This document shows positions 1 to 6,542 of a stretch of 20,938 nt of DNA, piece by piece; within the stretch, counting starts at the first letter, position 1, and each line of letters starts with the position of its first letter. Position numbers and translations under genes: made by a program. The DNA comes from JANNRW01 sp031401815. GTDB lineage: Bacteria > Desulfobacterota > Desulfuromonadia > Geobacterales > DSM-12255. The stretch is from NCBI GenBank assembly GCA_031401815.1, contig JANNRW010000332.1, forward strand, positions 1 through 20,938. The letters run 5' to 3'. The notes under the pieces were generated by a model, which ran no database searches, was not told the DNA's origin, and saw only the letters and a program-made list of their open reading frames with translations.

Positions 1-14
1 CCAAAAGGTTTGTT

Positions 15-2012
15 ATGTCCAAAATCGGCGTATTTGTCTGCCACTGTGGCGAAAACATATCAAGAACTGTTGACGTGGAAAGAGTGGCCACTGCTGCTGA
101 GAAGCTCTCCGGTGTTGCCTATGCCTGCGACTACAAGTACATGTGCTCTGACCCCGGGCAAAATCTCCTCAAAAAGGCTGTCACTGATCACAATCTGGAC
201 GGGATAGTTGTTGCTGCCTGCTCCCCCCGCATGCACGAAAAGACCTTCCGCAAGGCTGCCCAGACTGCTGGTCTCAACCCTTATCTGGTTGAAATGGCAA
301 ACATCCGCGAGCACTGTTCCTGGGTTCATGAAGACAAGGAAGAGGCCACTGTCAAGGCAACAGAGATCGTTACCATGCTGGTGGAGCGGGTAAAGATGAA
401 CAGGAAACTCCAGCCGATCACTGTGCCGGTAACGAAAAGGGCGCTTGTTATCGGTGGCGGCATTGCCGGTATCCAGGCCGCTCTGGACATCGCTGACTGC
501 GGCCATCAGGTTGTCCTGGTGGAACGGGAGCCATCAATCGGCGGCCACATGGCTCAGTTATCCGAGACCTTCCCGACGCTGGACTGCTCCCAGTGCATCA
601 TGACCCCAAAAATTGTGGATGTTGCCAATCACCCCAACATCACCCTGCACACCTTCAGCGAAATTGAACAGGTAGATGGTTACATCGGCAACTTTCAGGT
701 TACGATAAAAAAGAAGGCTCGCTCCGTAGATATGGACAGGTGCACCGGCTGCGGCGTATGCATGGCCAAATGTCCCCAGAAGAAAATCCCCAACTCTTTT
801 GACAAAAACCTTGGAATGCGCCCTGCTATCTACGTCCCTTTCCCCCAGGCAGTCCCGAACACTCCGGTGATTGATCGGGAGAACTGCACATATTTCAAAA
901 GTGGCAAGTGTGGCGTCTGTCAAAAGGTCTGTGGCCCTGGAGCGGTTGACTACACTCAGGAAGACCAGCTGATTGTCGAAGACATCGGTGCCATTGTCGT
1001 TGCTACAGGTTTTGAACTCTACAGCATTGGCGAGAAGCCGAAAGGCTCCTCTATCAAGGGGTATGGCGAATTCGGCCATGGGAAGATCCCGGATGTCATA
1101 GACGGCATGACCTTTGAACGGCTCGCCAGCGCCTCCGGCCCCACTGGCGGAAAGATCATCAGACCCTCTGATGGCAGGGAGCCCCGATCAGTGGTCTTTG
1201 TCCAGTGTGTCGGCTCTCGCGCACGGGAAAAAGGGATCAGCTACTGCTCCAAGGTCTGCTGCATGTACACGGCTAAACATACAATGCTCTACCATCACAA
1301 GGTTCACGACGGTCAGGCGTATGTCTTTTTCATGGATGCCCGTACTCCTGGCAAAGGGTATGACGAGTTCTGGCGCCGCTCCATTGAAGAGGAGAATGCG
1401 GTCTATATCCGTGGCATGGTCTCCCGGCTCTATGAAAAAGGGGACAAGATCGTTGTCATGGGGAGCGATATCGCCCTCGGAATCCAGATTGAGATCGAAG
1501 CTGACATGGTGGTGCTGGCTACGGCGATTCAACCACGTACAGGCGCAGAACTTCTGGCTCAGAAGCTTGGGATATCCTATGACATGTACAACTTCTACTC
1601 TGAAGCTCATGCAAAGCTGAGACCGGTCGAGTGCGCCACAGCCGGGGTCTATCTGGCAGGTGCCTGCCAGGGGCCAAAGGATATACCTGATACAGTTTCC
1701 CAGGCGTCTGCTGCTGCGGCCAAGGTTATGACCCTTTTCTCCAAAGACGAACTGGAGCGTGAGCCGATAGTTGCCAAGGTGAATGAAATAAATTGTGTCG
1801 CCTGCTTCTACTGCAAGAAGGTCTGCCCCTACGGAGCTGTGGAAGAGAAGGAGATTCGTGACCGGCAGGGCAATCTCATCAAAGTTGTAGCCTGGGTAAA
1901 CCCCGGCGTCTGCGGTGGTTGCGGCACCTGTCAAGCTACCTGTCCGTCGAAGTCGGTAGAGCTTGACGGCTATACGGACGAGCAGATCATGGCGCAGATA
2001 GAGGCGCTGTAA
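15..2012 (+). CDS. hdrA: HdrA-like heterodisulfide reductase subunit A, flavin and iron-sulfur protein
   Basis: Cytoplasmic flavoprotein that in HdrA-type complexes takes electron pairs from a partner and splits them between ferredoxin and an HdrBC-type acceptor. The 665-residue protein has an N-terminal Cys-containing segment (C9, C11), a Rossmann FAD loop GGGIAGIQAAL near 147, a [4Fe-4S] motif at C243/C246/C249/C253 and a second Cys set at C291/C299/C302/C306. Two ferredoxin-type motifs lie at the C-terminus (C594/597/600/604 and C633/636/639/643). Extra cysteines at 191/194 and 411/415/416 are also visible. AAGG at 5-8 is a good ribosome-binding site for the ATG at 15. The next gene is flxD, as in Flx-Hdr loci. 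HdrB and HdrC are not in the window and would have to lie upstream. The physiological disulfide acceptor is unknown. Confidence 0.93.
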   Translation: MSKIGVFVCHCGENISRTVDVERVATAAEKLSGVAYACDYKYMCSDPGQNLLKKAVTDHNLDGIVVAACSPRMHEKTFRKAAQTAGLNPYLVEMANIREHCSWVHEDKEEATVKATEIVTMLVERVKMNRKLQPITVPVTKRALVIGGGIAGIQAALDIADCGHQVVLVEREPSIGGHMAQLSETFPTLDCSQCIMTPKIVDVANHPNITLHTFSEIEQVDGYIGNFQVTIKKKARSVDMDRCTGCGVCMAKCPQKKIPNSFDKNLGMRPAIYVPFPQAVPNTPVIDRENCTYFKSGKCGVCQKVCGPGAVDYTQEDQLIVEDIGAIVVATGFELYSIGEKPKGSSIKGYGEFGHGKIPDVIDGMTFERLASASGPTGGKIIRPSDGREPRSVVFVQCVGSRAREKGISYCSKVCCMYTAKHTMLYHHKVHDGQAYVFFMDARTPGKGYDEFWRRSIEEENAVYIRGMVSRLYEKGDKIVVMGSDIALGIQIEIEADMVVLATAIQPRTGAELLAQKLGISYDMYNFYSEAHAKLRPVECATAGVYLAGACQGPKDIPDTVSQASAAAAKVMTLFSKDELEREPIVAKVNEINCVACFYCKKVCPYGAVEEKEIRDRQGNLIKVVAWVNPGVCGGCGTCQATCPSKSVELDGYTDEQIMAQIEAL

Positions 2013-2015
2013 AGG

Positions 2016-2090
2016 CAGTATTCAGAATTCAGTATTCAGTATTCAGTTTTTTCTACTGACTCCTGACCCCTGACTACTGACACCTGAGAG
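2016..2090 (+). repeat. Two-armed 7-nt repeat array, hdrA-flxD gap
   Basis: The left arm (2016-2046) is four heptamers of the form CAGNATT plus a final CAG. The right arm (2056-2090) is five heptamers of the form CTGANNN. They are separated by a T-rich spacer, TTTTTTCTA. TCAG and CTGA are reverse complements, so the arms pair in register every seven bases over about 31 nt, with mismatches between the tetramers. The last right-arm unit contains GAGAGG, the likely ribosome-binding site of flxD. It has the same architecture as the three following gaps but a different unit sequence. Confidence 0.8.
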
Positions 2091-2098
2091 GTTATTCC

Positions 2099-2599
2099 AT
2101 GCATGCTGAAAAACTGAAGAACAACTTCGAACCAAAAATCGTCGCCTTCGTCTGCACCTGGTGCACCTATGCCGGTGCTGACCTGGCAGGAACCAGCCGG
2201 ATGCAGTATCCGAGCAATGTGCGCGTCCTCAAGTTCCCCTGTACAGGACGGATTGATCCCCTCTTTATTCTACGCGCCTTTCAGAAGGGTGCTGACGCTG
2301 TTCTGGTCTCAGGCTGCCATCCGGGGGATTGCCACTACATGGCTGGTAACTTTCATGCCCGCCGCCGCTTCGCCACTTTTCGAAAACTGCTGGAGTTCAT
2401 CGGTGTTGATCTGAACCGGCTGCAGTTCTCCTGGGTCTCTGCCGCAGAAGGGGGTAAGTGGGTCGAAGTTGTCACCGAACTGACTGAAAAGATTCGGTCA
2501 ATGGGACAGATGCAGGAGTTCAAGGCGCTGGAGCTGGAAGAGTGCTGGTCCGGAAAGCTGGATACAGCGGAATTGCAGGAAGCGTACAATAAAATCTAG
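2099..2599 (+). CDS. flxD: FlxD/MvhD-like [2Fe-2S] electron-transfer subunit
   Basis: Small cytoplasmic iron-sulfur protein of the MvhD/FlxD family. In known complexes it links the electron-input module (hydrogenase, formate dehydrogenase or FlxABC) to HdrA. The 166-residue length is usual for the family. The family cysteines are visible: CTWC at 19-22, C48 in FPCTGR, and C73/C78 in SGCHPGDCHY. It starts at ATG 2099, eight bases after GAGAGG, which belongs to the upstream repeat array. The stop TAG at 2597-2599 runs directly into the next repeat array. It sits between hdrA and flxC, which supports assignment to the NADH-linked Flx system rather than to a hydrogenase. Confidence 0.92.
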   Translation: MHAEKLKNNFEPKIVAFVCTWCTYAGADLAGTSRMQYPSNVRVLKFPCTGRIDPLFILRAFQKGADAVLVSGCHPGDCHYMAGNFHARRRFATFRKLLEFIGVDLNRLQFSWVSAAEGGKWVEVVTELTEKIRSMGQMQEFKALELEECWSGKLDTAELQEAYNKI

Positions 2600-2665
2600 G
2601 CTCAGGGCTGAGGGCTCAGGGCTCGGGGTAAAGGCTTATGATTCTGCCTTTGCCCTGAGCCCTGA
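2598..2665 (+). repeat. GGGCTCA-type heptamer hairpin array, flxD-flxC gap
   Basis: The left arm has four 7-nt units (AGGCTCA, GGGCTGA, GGGCTCA, GGGCTCG; 2598-2625) plus GGG. The right arm has two GCCCTGA units (2652-2665). Bases 2617-2635 pair with 2646-2664, giving a 19-bp RNA stem with only two G-U wobbles and a 10-nt loop (2636-2645). The first unit overlaps the flxD stop codon. There is no T-tract after the stem, so it is not a classical terminator. It could act in mRNA processing, stability or partial attenuation. Confidence 0.88.
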
Positions 2666-2679
2666 TCAGCAGGGATACT

Positions 2680-3624
2680 ATGAACAACATTGCAGAAAAA
2701 CAGAACACCCCCCTCGTTGACAGCGCCTACTTCGAAGCCATCACCACCGCTATTCGCATGGAAGCCCGGCGGGCTCTCGATTCCGGCGAAGTCAGCGCTG
2801 TCATCGGCTACAAATCAGGCCGTCGCAAGGGCTCAGCCCAGCCGGTCATCATCACTGATGCTGCCCGTTCCGATGAGCTCGTCTTCTCCCCTGCGTGTGT
2901 CAACAACCTGGCTCTTTATCTCACCAAGGCAAAGAAAGAGGTGCGCAAAAACGGGAAAATTGCCATCGTAGCCAAGGGGTGTGACTTAAAGGCGCTGGCA
3001 GGCTTGATGGGAGAGTCCCAGCTGAAAAGGGAGAATCTCCATATCATCGGAATTGCCTGCGCCGGGGTGCATGGCGGAAATGTTGAGCCTTCCGAGCCGC
3101 TCTCCACCGGGACGATTGCCCGAAAATGCAGGGAGTGCCACTCACATGTTCCGGAAGGGGTGGATATGACTGCTGGCACCCTGCCAGCACTTGAACAGCT
3201 TGCTGCTCTTGAATCAGAAGAGCTGTCCAGACTGGAAGCTATGACCCCGGCTGAACGCTGGGCTTTCTGGACAGAGCATCTCTCCCGCTGTATCCGCTGC
3301 ATGGCCTGCCGCCAGGTCTGCCCGTTCTGTTACTGCGAGCAGTGCCTCTGTGACCGCAACCGCCCCCAGGGGGTCGAGACAACACCCAGACCGGCCGGCA
3401 ACATGGGGTGGCATATCATCCGGGCAATGCATCTTGCCGGGCGATGCGCAGGCTGCGCCGAATGCGAGCGCTCCTGCCCGATGGATATTCCGCTGAATCT
3501 TTTGAACCGAAAGATGGCTCAGGAGCTGAAGGATCTTTATGGCCACGAAGCTGGTATGCAGCCGCATGAAAAGGGGCCGCTGGCGATGTATAAGGAAAAT
3601 GACGACGAGTCGTTTATAAAATAA
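2680..3624 (+). CDS. flxC: FlxC-like iron-sulfur subunit (FrhB/FdhB-like N-terminus plus two ferredoxin clusters)
   Basis: Iron-sulfur electron carrier of the Flx NADH dehydrogenase module, 314 residues. The N-terminal half (about 35-160) resembles the F420 hydrogenase/formate dehydrogenase beta family, with VAKGCDLKAL near 98-106 and IIGIACAGVHGG near 122-133. A CRECH motif follows at 150-154. The C-terminal part carries a Cys-rich stretch with C204/207/210/214 and then C217, C219, C222 and C224. The classical set C256/C259/C262/C266 comes after it. It starts at ATG 2680 with AGGG just upstream. Its position between flxD and flxB supports the call. The symbol is assigned by order and domain content, so a generic name (4Fe-4S dicluster protein) is the safe alternative. 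Confidence 0.82.
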   Translation: MNNIAEKQNTPLVDSAYFEAITTAIRMEARRALDSGEVSAVIGYKSGRRKGSAQPVIITDAARSDELVFSPACVNNLALYLTKAKKEVRKNGKIAIVAKGCDLKALAGLMGESQLKRENLHIIGIACAGVHGGNVEPSEPLSTGTIARKCRECHSHVPEGVDMTAGTLPALEQLAALESEELSRLEAMTPAERWAFWTEHLSRCIRCMACRQVCPFCYCEQCLCDRNRPQGVETTPRPAGNMGWHIIRAMHLAGRCAGCAECERSCPMDIPLNLLNRKMAQELKDLYGHEAGMQPHEKGPLAMYKENDDESFIK

Positions 3625-3626
3625 AC

Positions 3627-3705
3627 AGGCTCTAGGCTCGGGGCTCGGGGTAAAGGCTTTTGACTCTGCCTTCGCCCTGAGCCCTGAGCCCCGAGCGTGG
3701 AGCCC
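3627..3705 (+). repeat. GGCTCGG-type heptamer hairpin array, flxC-flxB gap
   Basis: Left-arm units are AGGCTCT, AGGCTCG and GGGCTCG (3627-3647) plus GGG. Right-arm units are GCCCTGA twice, GCCCCGA and GCGTGGA (3674-3701) plus GCCC. Bases 3627-3657 pair with 3668-3698 in a 31-nt imperfect stem with a 10-nt loop (3658-3667). The core, from GGGG through loop to GCCCTGA, matches the flxD-flxC copy at nearly every position, so the two are diverged copies of one element. The GGAG at 3699-3702 near the 3' end is the only ribosome-binding-like sequence before flxB. Confidence 0.88.
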
Positions 3706-3714
3706 GGATTTTTT

Positions 3715-4719
3715 ATGCCAACAATTACCGAACAAAACCTCCGTACCCTCATCGACAGCCTCGTAAAAGATGGCAGTCGGGTAGTCGGCCCAAAAGCAGC
3801 AGGCAGCCTGACCCTTTACGAGCCTCTCTCCTCCGGCTCCGAACTTGTACTGGGGGCACTGCCGCGCCGATCCGCCAAGGAGACTTTCTTCCCGCTCTGT
3901 GAGGATATTCTTTCCTATGAAAAAAAAGAGGGGAAGATGACCGTGGCTGACGTGGATCTTGCCCGGCTGCCTCAAACAGTTCTGGTTGGAGCGCTCCCCT
4001 GTGACGCCGCAGCTCCGGGGATTCTGGATGCGGTATTTTCCTGGGACTATAATGACGAATTCTATCTGGAACGCCGCAAAAAAACGACGGTCATAGGGAT
4101 TGCCTGTACAAAGGCAGATGACGCCTGCTTCTGTACTGCTGTCGGCTACTCTCCGTCCGAAAGCAGGGGTTCAGATCTCTTTCTGCTTCCGCTGGAGGGG
4201 GACAAATATCGCTGCCAGGTCATCACCGACAAGGGGAATCTCCTGCTGGAGCGGTACAGACATCTGTTTACCGATGAGGAGGGGGGCAAAGTTCTCCCCC
4301 TGGCGCACCCCACCATGGAAAAACTCGACCTGAAAAAGATCCGTGAGTGGCTTGACAAGAACTTTGAAAACGATTTCTGGAGAGAGATAGCAGAGCGCTG
4401 TGTCGGTTGCGGTGCCTGCGCCTTTATCTGTCCGGCCTGCCACTGCTTTGACATAAACGATGAAGGGTCAGAGGGGAAGGGAACCCGTCGCAAGCAGTGG
4501 GATGCCTGCGGTTTCAGCAAATTCACCAATCACGCTTCCGGGCATAACCCCAGGAACGTGCAGCCCCAGCGCTACCGCAACCGGATCATGCACAAGTTCA
4601 AGTATTACGATGACAAATTCGGCCAGACTCTCTGCACCGGCTGCGGCAGATGCGTCCGCGCCTGTCCGGTGGGGATTGACATAGCCGAAATCATAAACAA
4701 AATCGGCTCTGGGCTCTAG
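3715..4719 (+). CDS. flxB: FlxB-like 4Fe-4S dicluster subunit (AsrA/hydrogenase beta-subunit type)
   Basis: Cytoplasmic electron-transfer subunit of the Flx module, 334 residues. It resembles the AsrA/sulfhydrogenase beta family. Motifs include C229/C232/C235/C239 followed by CHC, then WDAC near 262-265, HASGHNPR near 273-280 and QRYRNRIMHKF near 285-295. A second ferredoxin cluster lies at C307/C310/C313/C317. A GTG at 3697 is in frame, but it lies inside the repeat arm and would add only six residues. ATG 3715, twelve bases after GGAG, is preferred. The last four residues (GSGL) and the stop codon are encoded by the first units of the downstream heptamer array, so the repeat shaped the C-terminus. 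Confidence 0.85.
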   Translation: MPTITEQNLRTLIDSLVKDGSRVVGPKAAGSLTLYEPLSSGSELVLGALPRRSAKETFFPLCEDILSYEKKEGKMTVADVDLARLPQTVLVGALPCDAAAPGILDAVFSWDYNDEFYLERRKKTTVIGIACTKADDACFCTAVGYSPSESRGSDLFLLPLEGDKYRCQVITDKGNLLLERYRHLFTDEEGGKVLPLAHPTMEKLDLKKIREWLDKNFENDFWREIAERCVGCGACAFICPACHCFDINDEGSEGKGTRRKQWDACGFSKFTNHASGHNPRNVQPQRYRNRIMHKFKYYDDKFGQTLCTGCGRCVRACPVGIDIAEIINKIGSGL

Positions 4720-4775
4720 GCTCTGGGCTCTGGGGAAAATCCTGGAGCCCCGAGCCACGAGCCCCGAGCCTGGAG
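4705..4775 (+). repeat. GGCTCTG heptamer array reading through the flxB stop, flxB-flxA gap
   Basis: The left arm has four units (GGCTCTG, GGCTCTA, GGCTCTG, GGCTCTG; 4705-4732) plus GGG. The first two units lie inside the flxB reading frame and contain its TAG stop. The spacer is AAAATCCT (4736-4743). The right arm has GGAGCCC, CGAGCCA, CGAGCCC and CGAGCCT (4744-4771), then GGAG (4772-4775), which is the flxA ribosome-binding site. The arms are complementary with a 7-nt period. Confidence 0.87.
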
Positions 4776-4780
4776 TTATC

Positions 4781-5623
4781 ATGTGCGACAGCAAAAACAT
4801 CTACAAACCACACCTCGCCACCATCGAGCAGATCATCGACGAGACCCCGGACGTCCGGACTTTTCGCCTTGTCTTTCAGGATGAGAAGGTGCGCGAAAGC
4901 TTCTCCTTCCGCTCCGGGCAGTTTGCCGAGTACTCTGCTTTCGGATTTGGTGAATCAACCTTCTGCATCGCCTCCTCACCCACAAGGGCAGGGCATATCG
5001 AGTGCTGTTTCCGCGCGGTTGGAAAAGTGACCGAAGCGCTGCGTCGTCTTGAAGTCGGCGATACTGTAGGGGTGCGCGGCCCCTATGGCAACTCCTTCCC
5101 GATTGAAAATTTCCATGGGAAAAATCTTGTCTTTGTCGCAGGCGGGATCGCACTCCCCCCTCTTCGTACCCTGATCTGGAACGCGCTTGACCAACGTGAA
5201 AAATTCGGTGATATCACCATTGTCTACGGCGCCCGCTCGGAGAGTGATCTGGTCTACAAACGGGAGCTGAAAGAGTGGGAGGAGCGGGAAGACGTCCGCC
5301 TTGTAAAGACCGTCGATCCCGGCGGCAACAGTCCGGAGTGGGACGGCAAGGTCGGTTTTGTACCGACAGTTCTGGGAGAAGCTGCCCCAGTCGCCGAGAA
5401 CACCATTGCCCTTGTCTGCGGCCCGCCGATCATGATCAAATTCACCCTGCCGGTGCTGGAAAAGCTCGGTTTCAGTGACGAGCAGATTTACACCACCCTG
5501 GAGAACCGGATGAAGTGCGGTCTGGGGAAATGCGGCCGCTGCAATGTCGGAAATGTCTACGTCTGCAAGGATGGGCCGGTATTTACAGCCGGGCAGGTAA
5601 AGGCGATGTCGCAGGAGTTTTAG
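4781..5623 (+). CDS. flxA: FlxA-like FAD/NAD(P)-binding oxidoreductase with [2Fe-2S] centre
   Basis: Probable NAD(P)H entry point of the Flx-Hdr complex. The 280-residue protein belongs to the ferredoxin-NADP reductase/dihydroorotate-dehydrogenase electron-transfer fold. It has an FAD region with STFCIASSP at 59-67, GKVT at 81-84 and GPYGNSFP at 100-107. A nucleotide-binding loop VAGGIALPPLR lies at 119-129 and CGPPIMI at 213-219. The C-terminal [2Fe-2S] ligands are C246/C251/C254/C262. This is the usual length for the family. ATG 4781 follows GGAG by five bases. It is the last gene of the operon, since the next gene (ssb) is on the opposite strand. Hydrogenase or sulfhydrogenase gamma subunits are close relatives, but no hydrogenase catalytic gene is present here. 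Confidence 0.9.
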   Translation: MCDSKNIYKPHLATIEQIIDETPDVRTFRLVFQDEKVRESFSFRSGQFAEYSAFGFGESTFCIASSPTRAGHIECCFRAVGKVTEALRRLEVGDTVGVRGPYGNSFPIENFHGKNLVFVAGGIALPPLRTLIWNALDQREKFGDITIVYGARSESDLVYKRELKEWEEREDVRLVKTVDPGGNSPEWDGKVGFVPTVLGEAAPVAENTIALVCGPPIMIKFTLPVLEKLGFSDEQIYTTLENRMKCGLGKCGRCNVGNVYVCKDGPVFTAGQVKAMSQEF

Positions 5624-5652
5624 AAAATTACACAGATGCCAGCTATTGCAAA

Positions 5653-5684
5653 TCTGACCTGTCAGAGTTGTCCGACAGGTCAGA
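5653..5684. repeat. Perfect 11-bp inverted repeat between flxA and ssb
   Basis: TCTGACCTGTC (5653-5663) is exactly complementary to GACAGGTCAGA (5674-5684) around a 10-nt loop. It lies between the 3' ends of convergent flxA and ssb, where a bidirectional terminator would be expected. No T-run follows on either strand. The sequence is also built from short GTCAGA/GTCCGA-like units, so it may be another member of the short-unit repeat class seen in the flx gaps. Confidence 0.75.
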
Positions 5685-5712
5685 CTACCTTGCCTCTGCC
5701 AACAGAAAAGCC

Positions 5713-6138
5713 CTAGAACGGAATATCATCATCCCCATTATAGCCGACCGGTTCGTCGTAGGCCGCAGATGAGGCATCAGTTTTCCCGGATCTTCCACCT
5801 CCATCACCCTTTGCGCCAAGCATCTGCATCCTCTCACCGACTATTTCCGTGGTATAGCGATCACGGCCATCCTTGTCCTGCCATTTCCGGGTCTGCAATC
5901 GGCCTTCGATGTAGACGGTCTTACCCTTGGCCAGGTATTCGCCTGCAATCTCGGCAAGTCTTGCCCAAAGAGTTACATTGTGCCATTCGGTCTTCTCTTC
6001 CCATTCACCGCTCTTGTTCTTGAACTTGTCAGTGGTTGCCAGCGAGAAGCTCGCAACTGCGGTGCCGGAGGTTGTATAACGGACTTCCGGGTCTTTGCCG
6101 AGGTTGCCGATAAGCATGACTTTATTCAGACTGGCCAT
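5713..6138 (-). CDS. ssb: Single-stranded DNA-binding protein
   Basis: Binds single-stranded DNA in replication, recombination and repair. The 141-residue protein has an OB-fold N-terminal domain: MASLNKVMLIGNLGKDPEVR at the start, WHNVTLW near 52-58 and YIEGRLQTRKW near 76-86. A short Gly/Ser-rich linker follows, then the acidic tail DDDIPF that docks SSB partner proteins. It starts at the ATG whose complement is 6136-6138, with AAGGAG about eight bases upstream on the minus strand. It is a lone gene between two plus-strand blocks, so it has its own promoter upstream (6140-6220). Confidence 0.97.
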   Translation of the reverse strand: MASLNKVMLIGNLGKDPEVRYTTSGTAVASFSLATTDKFKNKSGEWEEKTEWHNVTLWARLAEIAGEYLAKGKTVYIEGRLQTRKWQDKDGRDRYTTEIVGERMQMLGAKGDGGGRSGKTDASSAAYDEPVGYNGDDDIPF

Positions 6139-6190
6139 TTGTGAGAGCTCCTTTTTGATTTGAAATTATTGATATTGAAGAGTGTGCCAG

Positions 6191-6217
6191 TCTATAAAAA
6201 GCGCCTCGCTTTGGCAA
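6191..6217 (-). promoter_or_regulatory. Possible sigma-70 promoter of ssb
   Basis: On the minus strand TTGCCA (6217-6212) and TATAGA (6196-6191) resemble -35 and -10 boxes. The spacer is only 15 bp, which is short. The boxes overlap a small hairpin formed by AGCGC and GCGCT around 6200-6221. This is a weak prediction based on position and sequence only. Confidence 0.3.
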
Positions 6218-6238
6218 GCGCTATTTGATTGACTAACA

Positions 6239-6331
6239 GGCTGAAACCCAGTAAATTTGCGCTGATTAACGGGTTGATCCAGCCTCAACTTGCCTGCATT
6301 TCCAATCCCTGGGAAGAATCATTGCAGGCAA
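6239..6331 (+). other. Structured intergenic region upstream of small membrane gene
   Basis: Two consecutive inverted repeats lie here. In the first, GGCTG (6239-6243) and AACCC (6245-6249) pair with GGGTT (6271-6275) and CAGCC (6280-6284). In the second, TTGCCTGCA (6290-6298) pairs perfectly with TGCAGGCAA (6323-6331), and an internal TTCC/GGAA can also pair. The region lies 25 to 117 bases upstream of the start codon at 6356 and could be a 5' leader. No known riboswitch class was recognised. Confidence 0.45.
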
Positions 6332-6355
6332 AAGTCGCTGATCCGGAGAGTTGAA

Positions 6356-6538
6356 ATGAGAGGAATATACATTGCGCTGATTCTGGCCGGGCTGGCGCTT
6401 ACAGCCTGGGGTTTTCCGGCAGCATACCGTATCCGGCGTCCCTGGCGCATACTTGCGGCAGTGGCCGCACTGACAGGTGTAATAGCTACACTAGCAGGGA
6501 CACTTTTATTTGCTGTTCCGGACTTTTTCAAAAGGTGA
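6356..6538 (+). CDS. Small two-helix membrane protein, unknown function
   Basis: This 60-residue protein has hydrophobic stretches at about 4-20 and 31-53, with a basic loop (YRIRRPWR) between them. It is therefore probably an inner-membrane hairpin protein. ATG 6356 is preferred over an upstream in-frame start at 6290, because GGAG lies about nine bases before 6356 and the extension would run through an inverted repeat. Its stop overlaps the ribosome-binding site of the next gene, which suggests coupled expression with the TPR-like protein and RNase J downstream. No family was recognised. Confidence 0.7.
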   Translation: MRGIYIALILAGLALTAWGFPAAYRIRRPWRILAAVAALTGVIATLAGTLLFAVPDFFKR

Positions 6539-6542
6539 AACA

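Noticed and set aside
1188..1934. Minus-strand open frame (248 codons) inside hdrA
   Set aside because: It is antisense to conserved HdrA motifs, with no domain and no plausible start site.
2047..2052. T6 tract in the hdrA-flxD gap as a terminator
   Set aside because: The stem before it is not GC-rich and the T-run lies in the loop between the two arms, so it would not follow a completed hairpin.
3697..3699. GTG as the flxB start
   Set aside because: It lies inside the repeat arm with no ribosome-binding site of its own. ATG 3715 gives the natural N-terminus and has GGAG upstream.
3214..3975. Minus-strand open frame (253 codons) crossing the flxC-flxB gap
   Set aside because: It runs antisense through two conserved iron-sulfur genes and a repeat array, with no family features. 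It is treated as chance openness.
2598..4775. CRISPR-like array
   Set aside because: Units are only 7 nt, without unique spacers, and no cas genes are present. The arms are inverted, not direct, repeats.
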